64,000 nucleotides of DNA from Strongylocentrotus droebachiensis (GCA_035222895.1 JAVYIG010002120.1:206120-270119); one strand, 5' to 3'; positions 1 to 13,790 are shown, counted from the first letter of the stretch. Translations and numbers: made by a program. Notes: generated from the sequence alone by a model not told the origin.

Positions 1-300
1 TAAGGAGAATTATAATAGTAATGATGATGATAATAGCAAAGATAATAATAGCATTAATAATAATAGTAATTATAACAATAATAATGAAAAACATAGTACA
101 TTAATTAACAAAAACATAATTACAACATTAATTATCATTGGTAGTAATACGTTATTATCAATATTACGATTATTTGTATCATTGTTATTATTAGTAGTTA
201 CTAATACTGTAGTAGTAGTAAAAGAAGAAGTAGTGACATAAGTAATAGTAGTAGTAGTAGTAGTAGTAGTACAATCATGATTACTTTTGGGGTTTGAAGT
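1..300. repeat. TAA/TAG-type microsatellite tract
   Basis: Imperfect trinucleotide DNA (TAA, TAG, GTA runs). It aligns in order with the microsatellite tract at 22640-23400, which is the intron between the WSC and stalk exons of gene A. This tract is therefore most likely the same intron of gene E, whose remaining exons lie left of the window. Confidence 0.8.
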
Positions 301-1000
301 TTGACGTTTATTTGTTCTACATTTACATTAAAAAAGAACAATTTAAATTCTTTTGTTTATACAAGTGTATGAGCGTAGATTTACACCAAAAAAGGGAAAG
401 ATTTCAAGTTAAGTATAATGTACGGAAAATAGGTACGAAGTTTCGAAGCATATAGATATGACAGGCAAGGTAATACAATGTAAAATGTGGGGAGCCTATT
501 AAAATAAAAAGAATAGCTTATATGTAAATAGGCTCCCGTACTGAGTAACACAATATAGTAGGTCTGAATTTAAAATTATTAATAGCAGTAGTATTATTAT
601 TATTACTATTTTTACTATCATTATTACGCTAGATGTTATTAGTAGTATTATTATTATTAATATTTTAGTAATATTATTACGCTAAATGTTTGCTATTTAT
701 CATTAAATTAATGTCAACAACGACTATGCTGCAATATATGAATTAGAATATGCATTGTTCCTGCAATTAATCTTTACATAATTTATGTTCATCATCTGAT
801 GAAAATAATTTACCGGTTGTATGGTAATGATAGTCTGTTCTACATTGTTAATAGATCCTTATCTTACAGTCATATTTCGTGTTTATTCTCAATACCAGCA
901 AAGATGATGTTCTAATAAAGCCAGTCACTCTTCCATCTACCCATTCCATGGGCTTTTTAAATCTTTACTTTTAATCAGCAGGTCACAATCAAATACTTAC

Positions 1001-1812
1001 CAGCATAATAAGACGATCCAGTATAACCACCGCAGAGTCTTATGGGGTTAGGTTTGCATGGTAAGCCGCAAAGTGTGTCATCCAGCTGCTTGGCAAGACA
1101 TCTCTGCACACAGGAGCAAGCACACTCTGTTCGGTTGTACAATGCTGCAATAACGAATCCATTTTCTTTACATGTTGCTGTGCAAGTGTCTGGTGTTGTT
1201 GTGTTTGAGAGGAATGCATGGTAGCCAACATCCAAGCAAACTTGAGAATAGCAGCCGACGTAATCACCATCTGAAAAAGTGGAATATTCACATGAAAAAT
1301 AGGCCAAATATAATTAATGCATGGTGATGATGACGATGAATGAGATGACGATAGTATATAGTGTAAAGTGTTTTGGTAATTGGGTCACCGAGATGTATAT
1401 ACGGGGTTCGATTCCCTGCCAGGGCATTCCATCCTTTGACAAGACAAAAGTATACATTTGCTGTACTCAACTTAGTTGTTGTAAGTGCGGAATCGTATAA
1501 TTTATTATTTGAATGCACCGATCACATCGGTTGCTTGACCCGCAGCAGGGATTATATGCTAAGTCCTTTGGAGGCACAAACGTGTGATGTGCACTGAACG
1601 ATGGTGATCATAATGATAATGAGAGTTTAAGAACATACTATCGAATCATATCAAATGTGATAAAGGAATCATCCAGATCTCCAAGCAATGCATTTGAAAG
1701 AAAGGACCTAATTACCTTTTGCAAGTCTCTCTGGTAGGTCAATGGAAAGTTGAACATTAGTACTGAAAGCCATCGGTCTTAAAAGTAAGTAGAGCACCAG
1801 TATTCCGTACAT
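1001..1812 (-). CDS. WSC-domain receptor gene E (5' part; runs off the left edge)
   Basis: Two exons are visible. Exon 1 (1812-1716) starts MYGILVLYLLLRPMAFS, a clear signal peptide, and ends in RLAK with donor GGTAAT. Exon 2 (1270-1001, 270 nt, phase 1-1) follows acceptor TTTTTCAG and ends at GTAAGT. Exon 2 encodes one WSC domain: DGDYVGCY at its start, N-glycosylation sites NTT and NRT, the WSC hallmark NRTECACSC, and GGYTGSSYYAG at the end, with 11 cysteines. WSC domains in yeast Wsc1, polycystin-1 and Kremen are small disulfide-rich extracellular modules thought to bind carbohydrate. Stalk, transmembrane and tail exons are expected left of base 1, because bases 1-980 match the gene A intron. 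A SINE lies in intron 1. Genes A and B are close paralogs. Expression and ligand are unknown. Confidence 0.82.
1380..1610 (+). repeat. tRNA-derived SINE-like repeat in intron 1 of gene E
   Basis: Contains GGTTCGATTCC, a perfect RNA polymerase III B-box, then a body with TCCTTTGACA and GTGATGTGCACTG. Related copies lie at 24835-25040 (gene A intron 1) and 44310-44470 (gene B intron 1), the same intron each time. The insertion therefore predates the E/A/B duplications. A recognisable A box is weak, so the pol III origin is probable rather than certain. Confidence 0.6.
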
Positions 1813-2170
1813 TCCTAAATCTAAATCGAACTTCTTATTGTCAGTTGTTGACGATGTAGAAAACAAAGTTATTGGAATGATGTAAATGTATGACGCGACT
1901 GAATGTGTTCTGTCCAGAACATGGAGCCGTTCTTTCTCAAAAGGTCTTACGCGGATGTGTCAGAGCTCTATAAACATGGCAATACAGAAAGATACGAGTG
2001 TTGTTTCTAAACCACCACGTGATACGAATCAAAGCACATTTATTCAAACGTCATAAGATTGTTTTACTTATTTGTGCGAACCATAATTGATCTTCATAGC
2101 AGCATACGTTAGACAAGGGGGTAGTAAATAAAGTGTGCTAATTGATACTTGATATCTCTGAATACATCTA
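1813..2170 (-). promoter_or_regulatory. Conserved 5' flank of gene E with E-box
   Basis: About 350 bp upstream of the E start codon align with 27271-27660 (gene A) and 44659-45040 (gene B). A palindromic E-box CACGTG at 2016-2021 lies about 200 bp upstream of the ATG and is kept at nearly the same distance in all three paralogs (27468-27473 and 44845-44850). A second shared block reads GTGCGAA. The promoter role is inferred from position and conservation. No TATA box is assigned. Confidence 0.5.
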
Positions 2171-2454
2171 GGCTGCAGTTACCTACTTAATATCATTTTT
2201 TACCGAACATCATTAAAGTCATTAGCCTACCTAAAATTCGATTAGAACTGTTCATCGATATGATAAAGGACATGAAGAATATGAAAGGAAACTACCAGTT
2301 GTCAATTTTATTATCCATTGTTTCCCCTTCCCCAGGGATCCTTTATTAAATTATATTATATTTCATCATACTGCGTACACATCTGCGTATGGTCCAATAA
2401 TCGCTATATTTCAACATATTGTTTATATTTCTGTCTATGAGCTAATTATATAAT

Positions 2455-3018
2455 ATGGACTGGCCTTGAGGGAGATACCACATAATATTTCCCAAACTAG
2501 ACTCATATTGCCCCGAGTCAAAGACGAGGGCAATATGGTTCTTGTGAGGGAAATATATGTGGTATCTCCCGAAAGTTAAACCAGTCAATATTGTTATTAT
2601 TATCTAAATCAAACATCTAGAGCAAATACATACATGACAATCTCATAGAACTGAACAAGCTTTGTCAAACCAGCACTGCATCCAGCTGCTTGACAAAAAT
2701 GTCGATACACTGCAAACAGTGTGCATTTGGTGTGATTATTACGTCACAATAGAGTGCGTGTAAAGTGCGCAGGTTCTCGTACGCATTATAGATGCGCAAT
2801 GAAAATGACAAAATACGGTGCGGTCAATACAAGATGCCCGGATGCGAGACCGTGGAAAATACAAAGGTATATTTTCACTCGTCTCTACACGCAAAGTCTA
2901 TACGGGCAGGGAGACCAAGGAAAATACAAAGAATATACCCATCCGTTCCCACTGCTAGTGAAAACTAGGCCAATACGGTTTTGTAAATGACCAGCTCAGA
3001 TGTCTGATACGGGTAATA
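2455..3018. mobile_element. Hairpin MITE, copy 1
   Basis: Two linked parts. Bases 2455-2595 form a long imperfect palindrome (GGGAGATACCACATA facing TATGTGGTATCTCCC). The following ~420 bp are bounded by inverted ends (CAAACATCTAGAGC near 2612 against GCTCAGATGTCTGATACGG near 2994). A second copy with the same order lies at 50257-50957. No coding capacity is seen, so it is a non-autonomous element. Superfamily not assigned. Confidence 0.65.
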
Positions 3019-3164
3019 ATACTATATACCGCATGTTTTACCCAGGGGGCACAGCAGGTTCTTGAGACATGGAATGTTGTAAAAGGTTGTTGGGTATTAA
3101 CGTGTTCAGGTGACCTCCCTGAACAATTTCTAGGTGGACTACCTTTGCAATATGCTACTGGAAA

Positions 3165-3199
3165 AAAATGGCGGCCATTTTTCAAAATGGCCGCCATCT
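3165..3199. repeat. Short GC-rich hairpin with YY1-like motifs (left arm)
   Basis: AATGGCGGCCATTTT followed at once by AAAATGGCCGCCAT forms a near-perfect hairpin. Both halves contain the core ATGGCGGC/GCCGCCAT, which resembles the YY1 consensus AAGATGGCGGC. The mirror copy is at 8437-8470. Binding is not shown. Confidence 0.6.
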
Positions 3200-6100
3200 A
3201 TAACTACTGTTTTACAACTCTGGGGATTACTTTTTAACAGTACCTCATCTTACCATGTGTAAGGTGTCGTATAACAGACAATTAAATTACCTACAAGATG
3301 ATACCTCATTCAATAGGTTTGGGGATGAATTGCTAAACAACTTTGAGCCAAAAATGTGATTTTTAACCATTTTTTTCAAAAATATAAATTGCGCCAAAAT
3401 ACATATTTCTCCATATTTAATTAACAATGATGCTAACTGACATGAAACTTGTTGAAAAACTGTGCAGACATATGGTTGATATCATATGCGAATTTCAAGT
3501 CTGTTGCTTTTCTAACTAAAAAGTTATAGTGCTCTAAAGTTGACACTTTGTTATAAGCCAAAATGGCAAATTTGGTTGCTAAGGGCTGTCTTCTCCTTAG
3601 CAACAGTATCATAGTGACATGAAAAATAGAATATATCGCGAGAAGATGCTATTACTAAGCAGATGACTTGTTCGATAGAAAGTATGATGTCAGATGTTGC
3701 ATTTTCATCATATTTTAATGATATATATCGCTTAGTTCCCGTTGCTATGGTGATAATATGCCTAGTAACTGTGATATACTGTATAATGTGTTCTTAGAGT
3801 TAAACATTAGGATATAGGTCAAATAATACAAAAAATAAGACCTGTTCCAAGTGACAGACATAATTTGCCGTCTTAAACATGTTCATAGTGCATGGTGTGG
3901 TTCAGAACTTTCACCCTTCTCCCTCCCTCCATTGAAATCCCCCCCCCCCCCCTCCTCCGTTAAATTTAAGAGTAATTTTGGGATGGGGGCAGTTTGTTGT
4001 GTAGGACATGATGTGTGTTCAGAAATAATGCAGGCTATCGGTCAAGTGAAACATAACATGAGTTCTGGATCCAGGTGATAGTCATGATTTTCAGTCTGAG
4101 TCATGAAGACAAAAGATGGAGGAGTTAAGAATATGCACCCACCCTTCCCCCTTATGTTACCCCCCCCCCCCCCCCCCCCCCCACTTCTAGAACAAAATAA
4201 GAGCATTTTTTACAAAGCTATATTCATAAAGTACATTGCAATCGATAAATTGGTCCAGTATTTTTTTCTTCAAGGAATCATCACAATGCATTTGAAATAT
4301 AATGGTTAAAATCGAATGGGAAAGTTTGTCAATTTCTTCCTACCCCCACCCTGCCTCAAAAATTTGACCCCAATTATTTATTTTGTACAATAAATTCACT
4401 TACCTGCTGTTAGGTGAAAGATAGTAAGAGACATTGATTCAAATGATAGACTGGTATCATTCTCTAAGCAAAAAGATACTTGAAGGTTGGTATAAAATCA
4501 AATGATGAGTTGGAATGGGGCCCATTTTAAACGTATTCATATATTGGGCAATCGTCATCTCTTATCCAGGCAGCACGGAGCTAGATTAATGACATATCCG
4601 ACTAGCCGGCTAGGTGCTTGAATACATCTTATCTGGTGTATTTTTCATGACGAAATGACATTTTGACCATAACTAGGCGTACTTTCTAAATGTTTACAAT
4701 TTGGAATTACATCATGATGCGGCAAAGAAGTCTTGTCAAATTATTTAAATCTTTAAAAGGGAATATAAATGCCAATGCCCAACTCTTTTTGTGTCTCGGA
4801 ATCCCTCCATTCTCCTTCTAGACTTTGACCCAAATTAAATCTTACAAGTATTGACTTCTGCCTAGGAACCAATGAACGTCATCAGTGAGAATACATGAGT
4901 TCAGTACATTGTCTTCAATTAAGACTTATGATTAATCCAGTTTGATCGAAAGCCTTCCAACTAATCATAAACATACATATTTATATCTATTTGGTATGCA
5001 GTGGTATCTTTATGGGGATAGGGGGCACGTGCATTTGAAGGGAGTACAAAAACGGGTACACAAAAACGTAAAAGAGAGAAAAGGGAAAGGGGAGAAAAGA
5101 AGAAACTTTTGATCCCATTGAAAACATGCGCCCCAATATGCGAGGCTAAATGCATTAGAAATATAATTTTTGTTAAAGCTCGGTAGCATAGGTTGCACAG
5201 GATCTCCCAATTTTGGACACAAATATAGATATAGTCTATAATTAGCACTTTTTAAATGGGTCCAAATTTGACACCAACAAGTAATTCCCATTGCTTTGCC
5301 CCCTTTTATAAGTTTCACCAGCCTCTTGTGAGATATTGCACCCTAAATTACTGAATGTTTGCAATGGCAACTTTCTCAAAAGAAAATCATCTTTCAACCT
5401 TTGTAAAAAACTTCAACTCTCGAAAAAATCTTATCTTTAGGTTACCTTGCTATATTCCTTGACCGTATTGTTCGTTAATTTTGTTCACCACTTAAGTAGA
5501 AATGAATAGAAAACAACTTATCTATGAATAAAATATGAAACTATACATATAGGCCTACAACTCAATCGATTTGCTCTCTTGCAAAATTCCTATGCCAGTC
5601 GCCTTGCTCACTTGCTTGTGCAGTTACGTAGATAAGATTGGGCAATAGGGGGGGGGGGCAGTTACATTGAATCCTCTAGGCGCCACTGTTCAAACAGAGT
5701 TGTGAATTGATTTCAAGATATTCAAGATAAAATTGGTCCTTAGTTGGATATATCGCAACTACATGTAAGACGGGGCCCAGAATTCAAAAGATAGATGTGA
5801 TTTCAGCGCTATACCGAATTGGGAGATACTGGACAGCTTGTCGTATAGGTACTTGTGAGGGAGATCCCAGTTGAAATTCTCTCATCGATTTCCCTCTTTG
5901 ATTTTTCATAATGTTTTTTTCACAAATCTTTGGTTCTTGTAAGAGTGTGTGGATTTTGATATTATCTCATCCATAAGGCGATCCAGCTACTCCGGTCGGT
6001 GCATAATTATCTTGAACCGCGATTCTGATCCAGGACTGAAATACTCTGGAACTCCCGTTTTAGTGTATAGTCGTCCGGTATTGATCTGTCCCTACACCAA

Positions 6101-8436
6101 GTTCTTTAACAATTCTCTTGGTACCTGTCACGAAGTGATTCAACTAGCAATCATAGCAGGCCAAAGATGAGAGGAGCTTCCAGCTCATCCAAAAGCCAAC
6201 TGAATGCAACATCATTATGATCATATTAATGTTCAATTTCAACAAATGAATAATCAAGTACTTTAAGTTGTTCATGAAGGATGTTTATGTTATGTTATAT
6301 CATTACCTATCAAATTGTAACCACACCAAATTAGTTAAAACTAAATGCCATCTCTGCTAAGCCTTCTCGCTATTTCCTCATTTGATTTTTTAAAACTGTT
6401 TTGTGTGCATAACTTGCACATTGGCCCCTTTCCCCTTATATTAAGCCCCTGATTATTACAAATCTCTTAAATCGTTTAGACCCTGTCTGTCTTATTAATC
6501 CAAATCTCATGTTATTTCACAAATAACTTTAACAGGTTTCTTGTCCCTCAACAAATCAATCAATCAATCAATCATCACAAAGAAAGATGAATACTTATAG
6601 AAATCGACTTTTGTCAAACTTTAGAGAAAGAGGGAAAGGAAGTAAGAAGGATATGGTGTTGGCATACATTATGCTTACCTTTTACAATCTAGGCATAAAC
6701 GATTAACACTGGTTTTTCAAAATTATATTGTAATTGGCACTAATATATATTGTTTATAACTAGGGGAGGTTGGATGGGCATGCCACATGGAAGGGAGGGG
6801 TGTAAGATATGCCCACCATTACCAAGTATTTACATATAAATGTTTCACAGTGTAAATCCTGTCTATTATTTTAATATAATTAGTCTCGTATTAATCGGTA
6901 ATGTCCTAATAATCGGTCTCTGTCACAAAACTGTAGATAAGATCCGGATTTATGAGTTATTTATCTGGATTTATTTCAAATTTTAGAGTGGAAGAGCGGG
7001 TTATTTCAAACTTTACCTGTATCATTTTATTCTTCATGATCTATTGAATTATAAAATTAAGTGTACTTTTTAAATAAATGATGGCATCAGTTTCTCTCAT
7101 TATTTTTGGGAGTGTGTATGCGTATTGGAAGGGTCGGGGGGGGGGGGATGGCATTGGCATGTCACAGAAACGATAGTGGCGTTTGAATTGCAGTTTGTGA
7201 TGACTTTCATCAATGTCTTTCAATATACCCCCAAAAATGAAATGGGCGTACAAGTTTTTAACCTAACCGTCCAGTATCGCCATTTTTTTCTTCAAATAGC
7301 TTCGTAGCTATTGGATTATGCTAAAGTGTTGAGATGAAAATTATGAAGGGTGTGGGGCGGCAAGAAGTATAACCCACTGACAGAAAATTTCACTATAGCC
7401 TACCAAGAGATTACAAATGCTGTGTGAAGATTGCAACTTACTTTATTAATATAGCTTCCCACTAATTGCTCTAATTTCATTCTAGGAGAGGGGGAAGGGT
7501 CTCAGGTAAAGGGAAGGGTGCGCATTCTGAACCCAACACCCATTTTCTTCATAATTCAGACTGAAAATTATGACTATCACATGGATGCAGATCTCATTTT
7601 ATGTATCACTTGACAGAAAGACTGCATCATTTTTTAACACACATCATGTCCTACACAACATACTGCCCCAATCCCAAAATTACTTTTGATGGGGGGGGGG
7701 GCATTTCAATGAAGGGAGGGGGTAGGGTGAAAGTTCTGAACCACACCATGCACTATGAACATATTTAAGACGGCAAATAATTATGTCTGTCACTTGCAAC
7801 AGGTCTTATTTCATGTATTACCTGACCTATATCGTAATTTGACTCTGAGAACACATTATATATCGGTTGCTAGGCAAATTATTACCATAGCAACGGAAAA
7901 TAAGCAATATATATCATTAAAATATGATGAAAATTCATCATCCGATATTATACTTCCTATCAAAGTAGTCATCTGCTTGGTAATAGCATCTTCTTGCGAT
8001 ATATTCTATGTTTCATGTCACTATGTTACTGTTGCTAAGGAAAGGACAGCCCTTAGCAACCAAATTTGCCATTATGGCTCATAACAAAGTGTCAACTTTA
8101 GAGCGCTATAACTGTTTAGTAAAACAAGCAATAAACTTGGAATTTGATTATGATATCAACCATGTGTCTGCACAGTTTTCCAGCAAGTTTCAAGTCAGTT
8201 AGCATCATAGTCGATTATATATGGAGAAATATGTATTTTGGCGCAATTCATATTTTTGAAAAAAATGGTTAAAAATCACATTTTTGGCTAAAAATTGTTT
8301 AGCAATTCATCCCCAAATGTATTGAATGAGGTATCATATTGTAGGTAATTTAATTGTCTGTTATACGACACCTTACACATGGTAAGATGAGGTACTGTTA
8401 AAAAGTAATCCCCAGAGTTGTAAAACAGTAGTTATA

Positions 8437-8470
8437 GATGGCGGCCATTTTGAAAAATGGCCGCCATTTT
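8437..8470. repeat. Short GC-rich hairpin with YY1-like motifs (right arm)
   Basis: Inverted counterpart of the 3165-3199 hairpin, in the right arm of element 1 (AGATGGCGGCCATTTT then AATGGCCGCCATTTT). Confidence 0.6.
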
Positions 8471-8524
8471 TTCCAGTAGCATTTTGCAAAGGTAGTCCAC
8501 ATAAAAATTGTGCAGGGAGGTCCC

Positions 8525-9204
8525 CCGCACGCGAATTTTGTTTCCGTACTCGAGAGAGCAAAAATCCCATGTGCGCATGCGCGTGGACTTATGATTTCTC
8601 TGCTACTTCCCATACAAAATGTACATGTACACACTACGAGTACGCGAAGGCATAGTAGTCTTCAAACGCAGACTCTGATTTGACAGTTTGACAAATCAAT
8701 ATGCGTATGTGTCGCGATGTGCTTATTCAAGTCTGTGTAGTTGTATGATTCAGACCCAGTAGTGCATATGGAAATACATTGCAACTTGTATAGAATGGTA
8801 TAGTAGTCTGCAAGCACAGACGCTAATCTGACAGTTTGACAACATACTAGTAGTGTGCTGAGAAGTACTTTATTCAAGTCGCCAACTTGTATAGAATGGT
8901 ATAGTAGTCTGCAAGCACAGACGCTAATCTGACAGTTTGACAACATACTAGTAGTGTGCTGAGAAGTACTTTATTCAAGTCTGTGTAGATGTATGATTCA
9001 GACCCTACTGGTGCGTGCGTTAGAAATGCATCTCAATGTGTAGAGTGTAGTATAGTAGTCTGCAAGGACATAATAATATATTGTGTATTGATGAGTAGTG
9101 ATTTTATGCAAGTTTGTGTAGTTTAATGATTCCAGACCCCATGGTAGGCCTATGTATTGTGCCACTGCTCTCTCACACTCTTTCTCTCTCTCTCTCTCTC
9201 CATA

Positions 9205-9235
<31 letters not shown>

Positions 9236-12200
9236 AGCCCTCCCTCCAGTATGCTCGCACTCTCTGTATTACTTTTATTTATAATCATGGTCTGCTGAGA
9301 GCCAGAAGGATGTTAACTCTTAACACAACGAATGCCCTTCTGGCTCTGAACAAACCCACACACCATGAGGTCATTTATTGGCCTTCTCAAAACCGTCATT
9401 CTGTAATAATATTTCTAACTTTGGTCTAATAACTCCTTTGTCAGTATAATCCATGGTCAAATTAATAATAAAATCGTGATAGAACAAACACACATGATGA
9501 AATAAATGATTCAATCATCTTGATTGTGGGCACGAACAGAAAGACAAAGCAAGACAAATATTCAGTTGTAAAATTGATTCGACACATTCCGCACTTAGGC
9601 CTAGCCTATAATGTTTTCTTCTTCAGAAATCAATAAAATTGAATCTGGTGTAGCACTAGGCCCAAAATATTGATGCTCAACGGAGTTATTCATTTTATCC
9701 TTTTTTTCCCGTCTAGATCTAGGCCTACTCCTATATCGAAAAAGAATTCGACTCAGAATGCCCTGCTCTTTATTATTATAATTATTTGTTTAATATAGGG
9801 CCTAGGCCTAAGTTGTCATTATTTTTATCATGATTTGTGACCAGACTCAGAATTTCACGTGCCGGATATTTACCGTTAGATGTGTGCATGCATTTTGACG
9901 CCAATGGAAAACAAATTTGTATCTAAACAGTTAGATGACCCCCTATTTTATTACCCGATCGAGAGCTATTTTGTACATAGTTATGTAATGCTGCACAGCA
10001 AATTAGCTAGCGCATACGCGATACGTACCCAAATCAGGGCACACACGTGCGCTCGATGCCCATAGCAATGCCACCGCAGTTCATTGGATGAAAGTTCACG
10101 CTTCCACCATGACGTTATCATTGTGTGCTTATTGTAATGCTAATCAGGATCCAGGGTCTTTAGGCGATTTAGAGGTAAGTTCAAATTTATTAGGTGACAA
10201 TACCGTTATTAGCAACAATAAACACAATTTAGATCTAGAATTAACTTAATAAACTACTAAGTTAGACTAGTCTAACAGTTCACGACCACATTGTGGTCTG
10301 TGAGAAAAATCTTGAAAATTTACAGTCCCATATTTAAGTAAACATAATATCTCCTTTTATATATTTCATACATCTTTTCCAAGTTCAGCGGATTTTTGCA
10401 CAAGAGTTTCGAATGATAGATAGATCCCCACCCAATTTTTTTTTAAACCTTAATTTTGAAGATTTATAACTTCCATGCGTATATATCTTTGCAAGCTGTC
10501 GGTGAAAACAATTTGACATTTAGAATAAAATATTTTCTTTTAATCTTGTCCACGTTGGATTGGGCTTGCCCTGACATTTAAAATGAGCATTAGAAACATA
10601 AGTTTCATAATGAAACAAAAAGGAATTAAAAACAAAGGAATGAAATGCCAGTTTATGGGTAATGATATTTGAATTTAAGGACCCTTTTGGCTCAGAATAC
10701 AAAGCGCTACTATTATTACCCAATCATTATCATATCATTATCGTAGCCGCGGCATCCAAGATAACTAGTCACTCAAGGAATTCATTTAAACAAGGTACCA
10801 ATATATGGATCACCTGGGTCAAGTGTGGGAGATACAGGTTAATGTAAAAGGATCTTCGTAGTGCTGTGGCATAAAGGTAAAATCACCAAATTGAGCTGAA
10901 CGTGTTGAGTTTAGAAATATTTAATGAGGCACAATACAACCCTTGCTATATTAGCTTATAGTATTAATAGGATTATTGCTCAGTTGCATCATAATCTAGA
11001 GAATAGTTCTCTAAATTATGTGTCATTTACATATATTTGGAATATTTGCTTTTCATATTAAAGCGAGACCGAACTAACCCACACTGTGTGTGGGCTCTAA
11101 TAGGGTATGTATTATAAAAACTAGTCTTATAAATATGCCTTTTTAGATAACTATTGACAATACATATATATTTCAATGCTTTATTCAACATAAAGTCAAT
11201 ACACACACTATAATCTCCTGATAAGGGGATTATGCTGATAAGAGAGTCTGCATGGTTGAGTGAATCAATGAACACATGTAAAACACACTGTTTACAACCA
11301 CAATTGGGCATATATTATAAGACTACTCTTATCAGAATGCACGTTAGGAAACAGGACAGATGGGAAGTTTAATACTCAAGGTGGAGCTTTACAGGGCTTC
11401 TGGTTCACTGTGGCTTTAAGACTTTTTATTGTACATGTATTGTTGATAGCTCAGTCAATAGAACAGAGGTCTTGTAACAGTTCCCTAATTTGAAACCAAG
11501 TCGATCTGTGCGCCAATTAATGCCCTGATTACCATGTCTCAATAGGAATTAGAGCCATCTTTTCCCTGGTCGCAGGTGGGTAAAATAAAACGATATGTTT
11601 GTATGTGCTATACTTCATTGTTATGTACTGATCTATCCCACCACTTGGTTGTGTTCTGTGTAACCAGGCAAGATAACCGAGTAGGCAGGGAAAAGGTACG
11701 TTTTGGCAATACATAAAGGAACAGCTTTCGCGTAATTTGAGCCAGAGTTTATATGGTACATACTAGACGTACAATATTTTATTAACATTTTTCTAAGGTG
11801 TTTGCATAAATCCAACTTCATTAATGGATTAGACTGAACTTAATTGTTGAATATTTGTTACAAACTCAACCAACTTGCTAAATAAAGGATAGTCTTGCTG
11901 TGTTAGCAGATATGATAAAGTTTAAGATTGAATATAATTTGTAAATTATGTCAGTGAATTGTGGGAAATTGTTGTTATAAATGCCCAAAAGGTATATAGA
12001 TTAAGGGGAAAGCTATCCGTTAATGACTGGTGGCAATGAAATTGTCAAAAGGAAGAGAAAATATTGACCTGGTGTTATTGCATATGAGATTTTGATATTT
12101 GAATAACATACGCTCCATAAGGATTCATAGATCACCTCAACAATTCTCAATCACTTTGTTTCATAGGTATTTTTAGAAGCACTATATGTGGTCAAGTTCA

Positions 12201-13064
12201 GTACCACAGTTATTTGTACATTATGGTCAAGGTCTCTACCACATTAATTTGTGATGACACTCTATATATTTAAAGAGTTGACAGGGCAGGGGCATCAGAG
12301 AAACTGAAGACTGACAGTGTGAACATTTAGGGCATGGACATTTTTTTTTTTTTTTTTTTGGGGGGGGGGGGGCGGCGGCGAGGGGTATTTTTCCCCAAAT
12401 AAGCACTACTATGAAATTTTTTCTTCTTCAGGGTGTTCTTGTGTCCTGCAATCCTAAAGACCATTTAAGTCATTTTTAAGAATATGTTTTACCAGGTAAT
12501 TTAAAAGAATTAAAAAACTTGCCTATGTTAATATTTTACTGCACTGTTGATTCATGTTTGATCATTGTCAAAAACACTCATTTGATGGTAGAGCTCATGT
12601 ACGATTGTATGCTAATTAATAACTTTTTAATTCAGGCCTACATTTAAAATTAAGTGGTGTGGCGTGTATGGGTGTGTGTGTGTGCTTGTGCTTTAATAAA
12701 AGAGATACTTGTAACTTATACTAAATGTTGTTATCAATTTTAACATAATAAATCAATACAAAGGACGGAAACTAGATAAAAATCACAATTTTATTATTCA
12801 TTCGACCATTGATTGCACTGACAAAAGAGTTATTAGACCAAAGTTAGAAATATTATTACAGAATGACGGTTTTGAGAAGGCCAATAAATTACCTTATGGT
12901 GTGTGGGTTTATCATATATAGGCCTACTATCGTTTGTTCAGAGCCAGAAGGGCATTCGTGTGTTAAGAGTTAACATCCTTCTGGCTCTCAGCAGACCATG
13001 ATTATAAATAAAAGTAATACAGAGAGTGCGAGCATACTGGAGGGAGAGCTAGAGAGAGAGAAAG

Positions 13065-13098
<34 letters not shown>

Positions 13099-13790
13099 TG
13101 TGAGAGAGCAGTGGCACAACACAGAAAACTACGAAAACTTGAATAAAAGCACTACTCAATACACAATAGGCCTATATTATTCTGTCAAACTGTCAAAGGA
13201 GAGTCTGTGCTTGCATACTACCATGCCACTCTATAAGTTGAGGTGCATTTCCAATACACGCACCAGTAGGGTCTGAATCATAAAACTACTCAGACTTGAA
13301 TAACACTATTTTGTCAAACTGTCAGATTAGCGTCTGTGCTTGCAGACTACTATGCCACTCTGCAAGTTGAGATGCCTTTCCAATACACGCACCAGTAGGG
13401 TCTGAATCATAAAACTACACATATTTGAATATAAAGCACTACTCAAGACACTATGTTGTCAAACTGTCCGATTAGCGTCTGTGCTTGCAGACTACTATAC
13501 CATGGTATTCAATTTGGGATGCATTTCTGTAAGCACTAAAATGTCTGAATCATACAACTACTCAGACTTGAATACTAGTACTATTGCTACGCACGATATA
13601 TGCGTAATTGTTTTGTCAAACTGGCAAATCAGAGTCTGTGTTTGAAGACTACTACTCGTAGAACGCGAATCGTGCACACATGCGAATACATGTACATTTC
13701 GTATGGGAAGTAGCAGAGAAGTCCACGCGCATGCGCACATGGGGTATTTGCCCTCTCGAGTACGGAAAAAAAATTCGCCCCCCGCACATG
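8525..13790. mobile_element. Long-TIR (fold-back-like) element 2
   Basis: The left arm (~8525-9475) and right arm (~12780-13775) are inverted copies. Shared landmarks are CGAATTTT next to TCCGTACTCGAG at the outer ends, a GA/CT microsatellite (9180-9235, 13045-13100), GAGCCAGAAGG/CCTTCTGGCTC, and CCGTCATTCTGTAATAATAT. Inside each arm are about four diverged copies of a ~120-bp unit (8655-9065 and 13190-13660) containing TGTCAAACTGTCAGATTAGC and GTCTGTGCTTGCAGACTAC. The loop (9476-12780) has a degenerate tRNA-like SINE and no recognised gene. Confidence 0.7.
11445..11530 (+). repeat. Degenerate tRNA-Thr-like SINE head
   Basis: TAGCTCAGTCAATAGAAC matches a tRNA A-box region. GTCTTGTAACAG matches a tRNA-Thr(TGT) anticodon arm. 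AATTTGAAACC is a decayed B-box. The acceptor stem does not pair, so this is a tRNA-derived repeat rather than a functional tRNA. Confidence 0.45.

Larger units (their letters stand above)
3112..8523. mobile_element. Long-TIR (fold-back-like) element 1
   Basis: The left arm (~3112-4150) and right arm (~7495-8523) are inverted copies with small differences. Examples: GACCTCCCTGAACAATTTCT against the reverse complement near 8500, and GACAGACATAATTTGCCGTC at 3854 against its inverse near 7770-7790. The interior (4150-7495) is AT-rich with no gene I recognise. A 73-codon plus-strand ORF at 5949-6170 has no family features and is not called. Each arm contains poly-C/poly-G and a GGCGGCCATTTT hairpin. 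Confidence 0.7.

Noticed and set aside
11445-11530. Functional tRNA-Thr gene
   Set aside because: The A-box and anticodon arm are recognisable, but the B-box and acceptor stem are decayed; called a SINE head instead.
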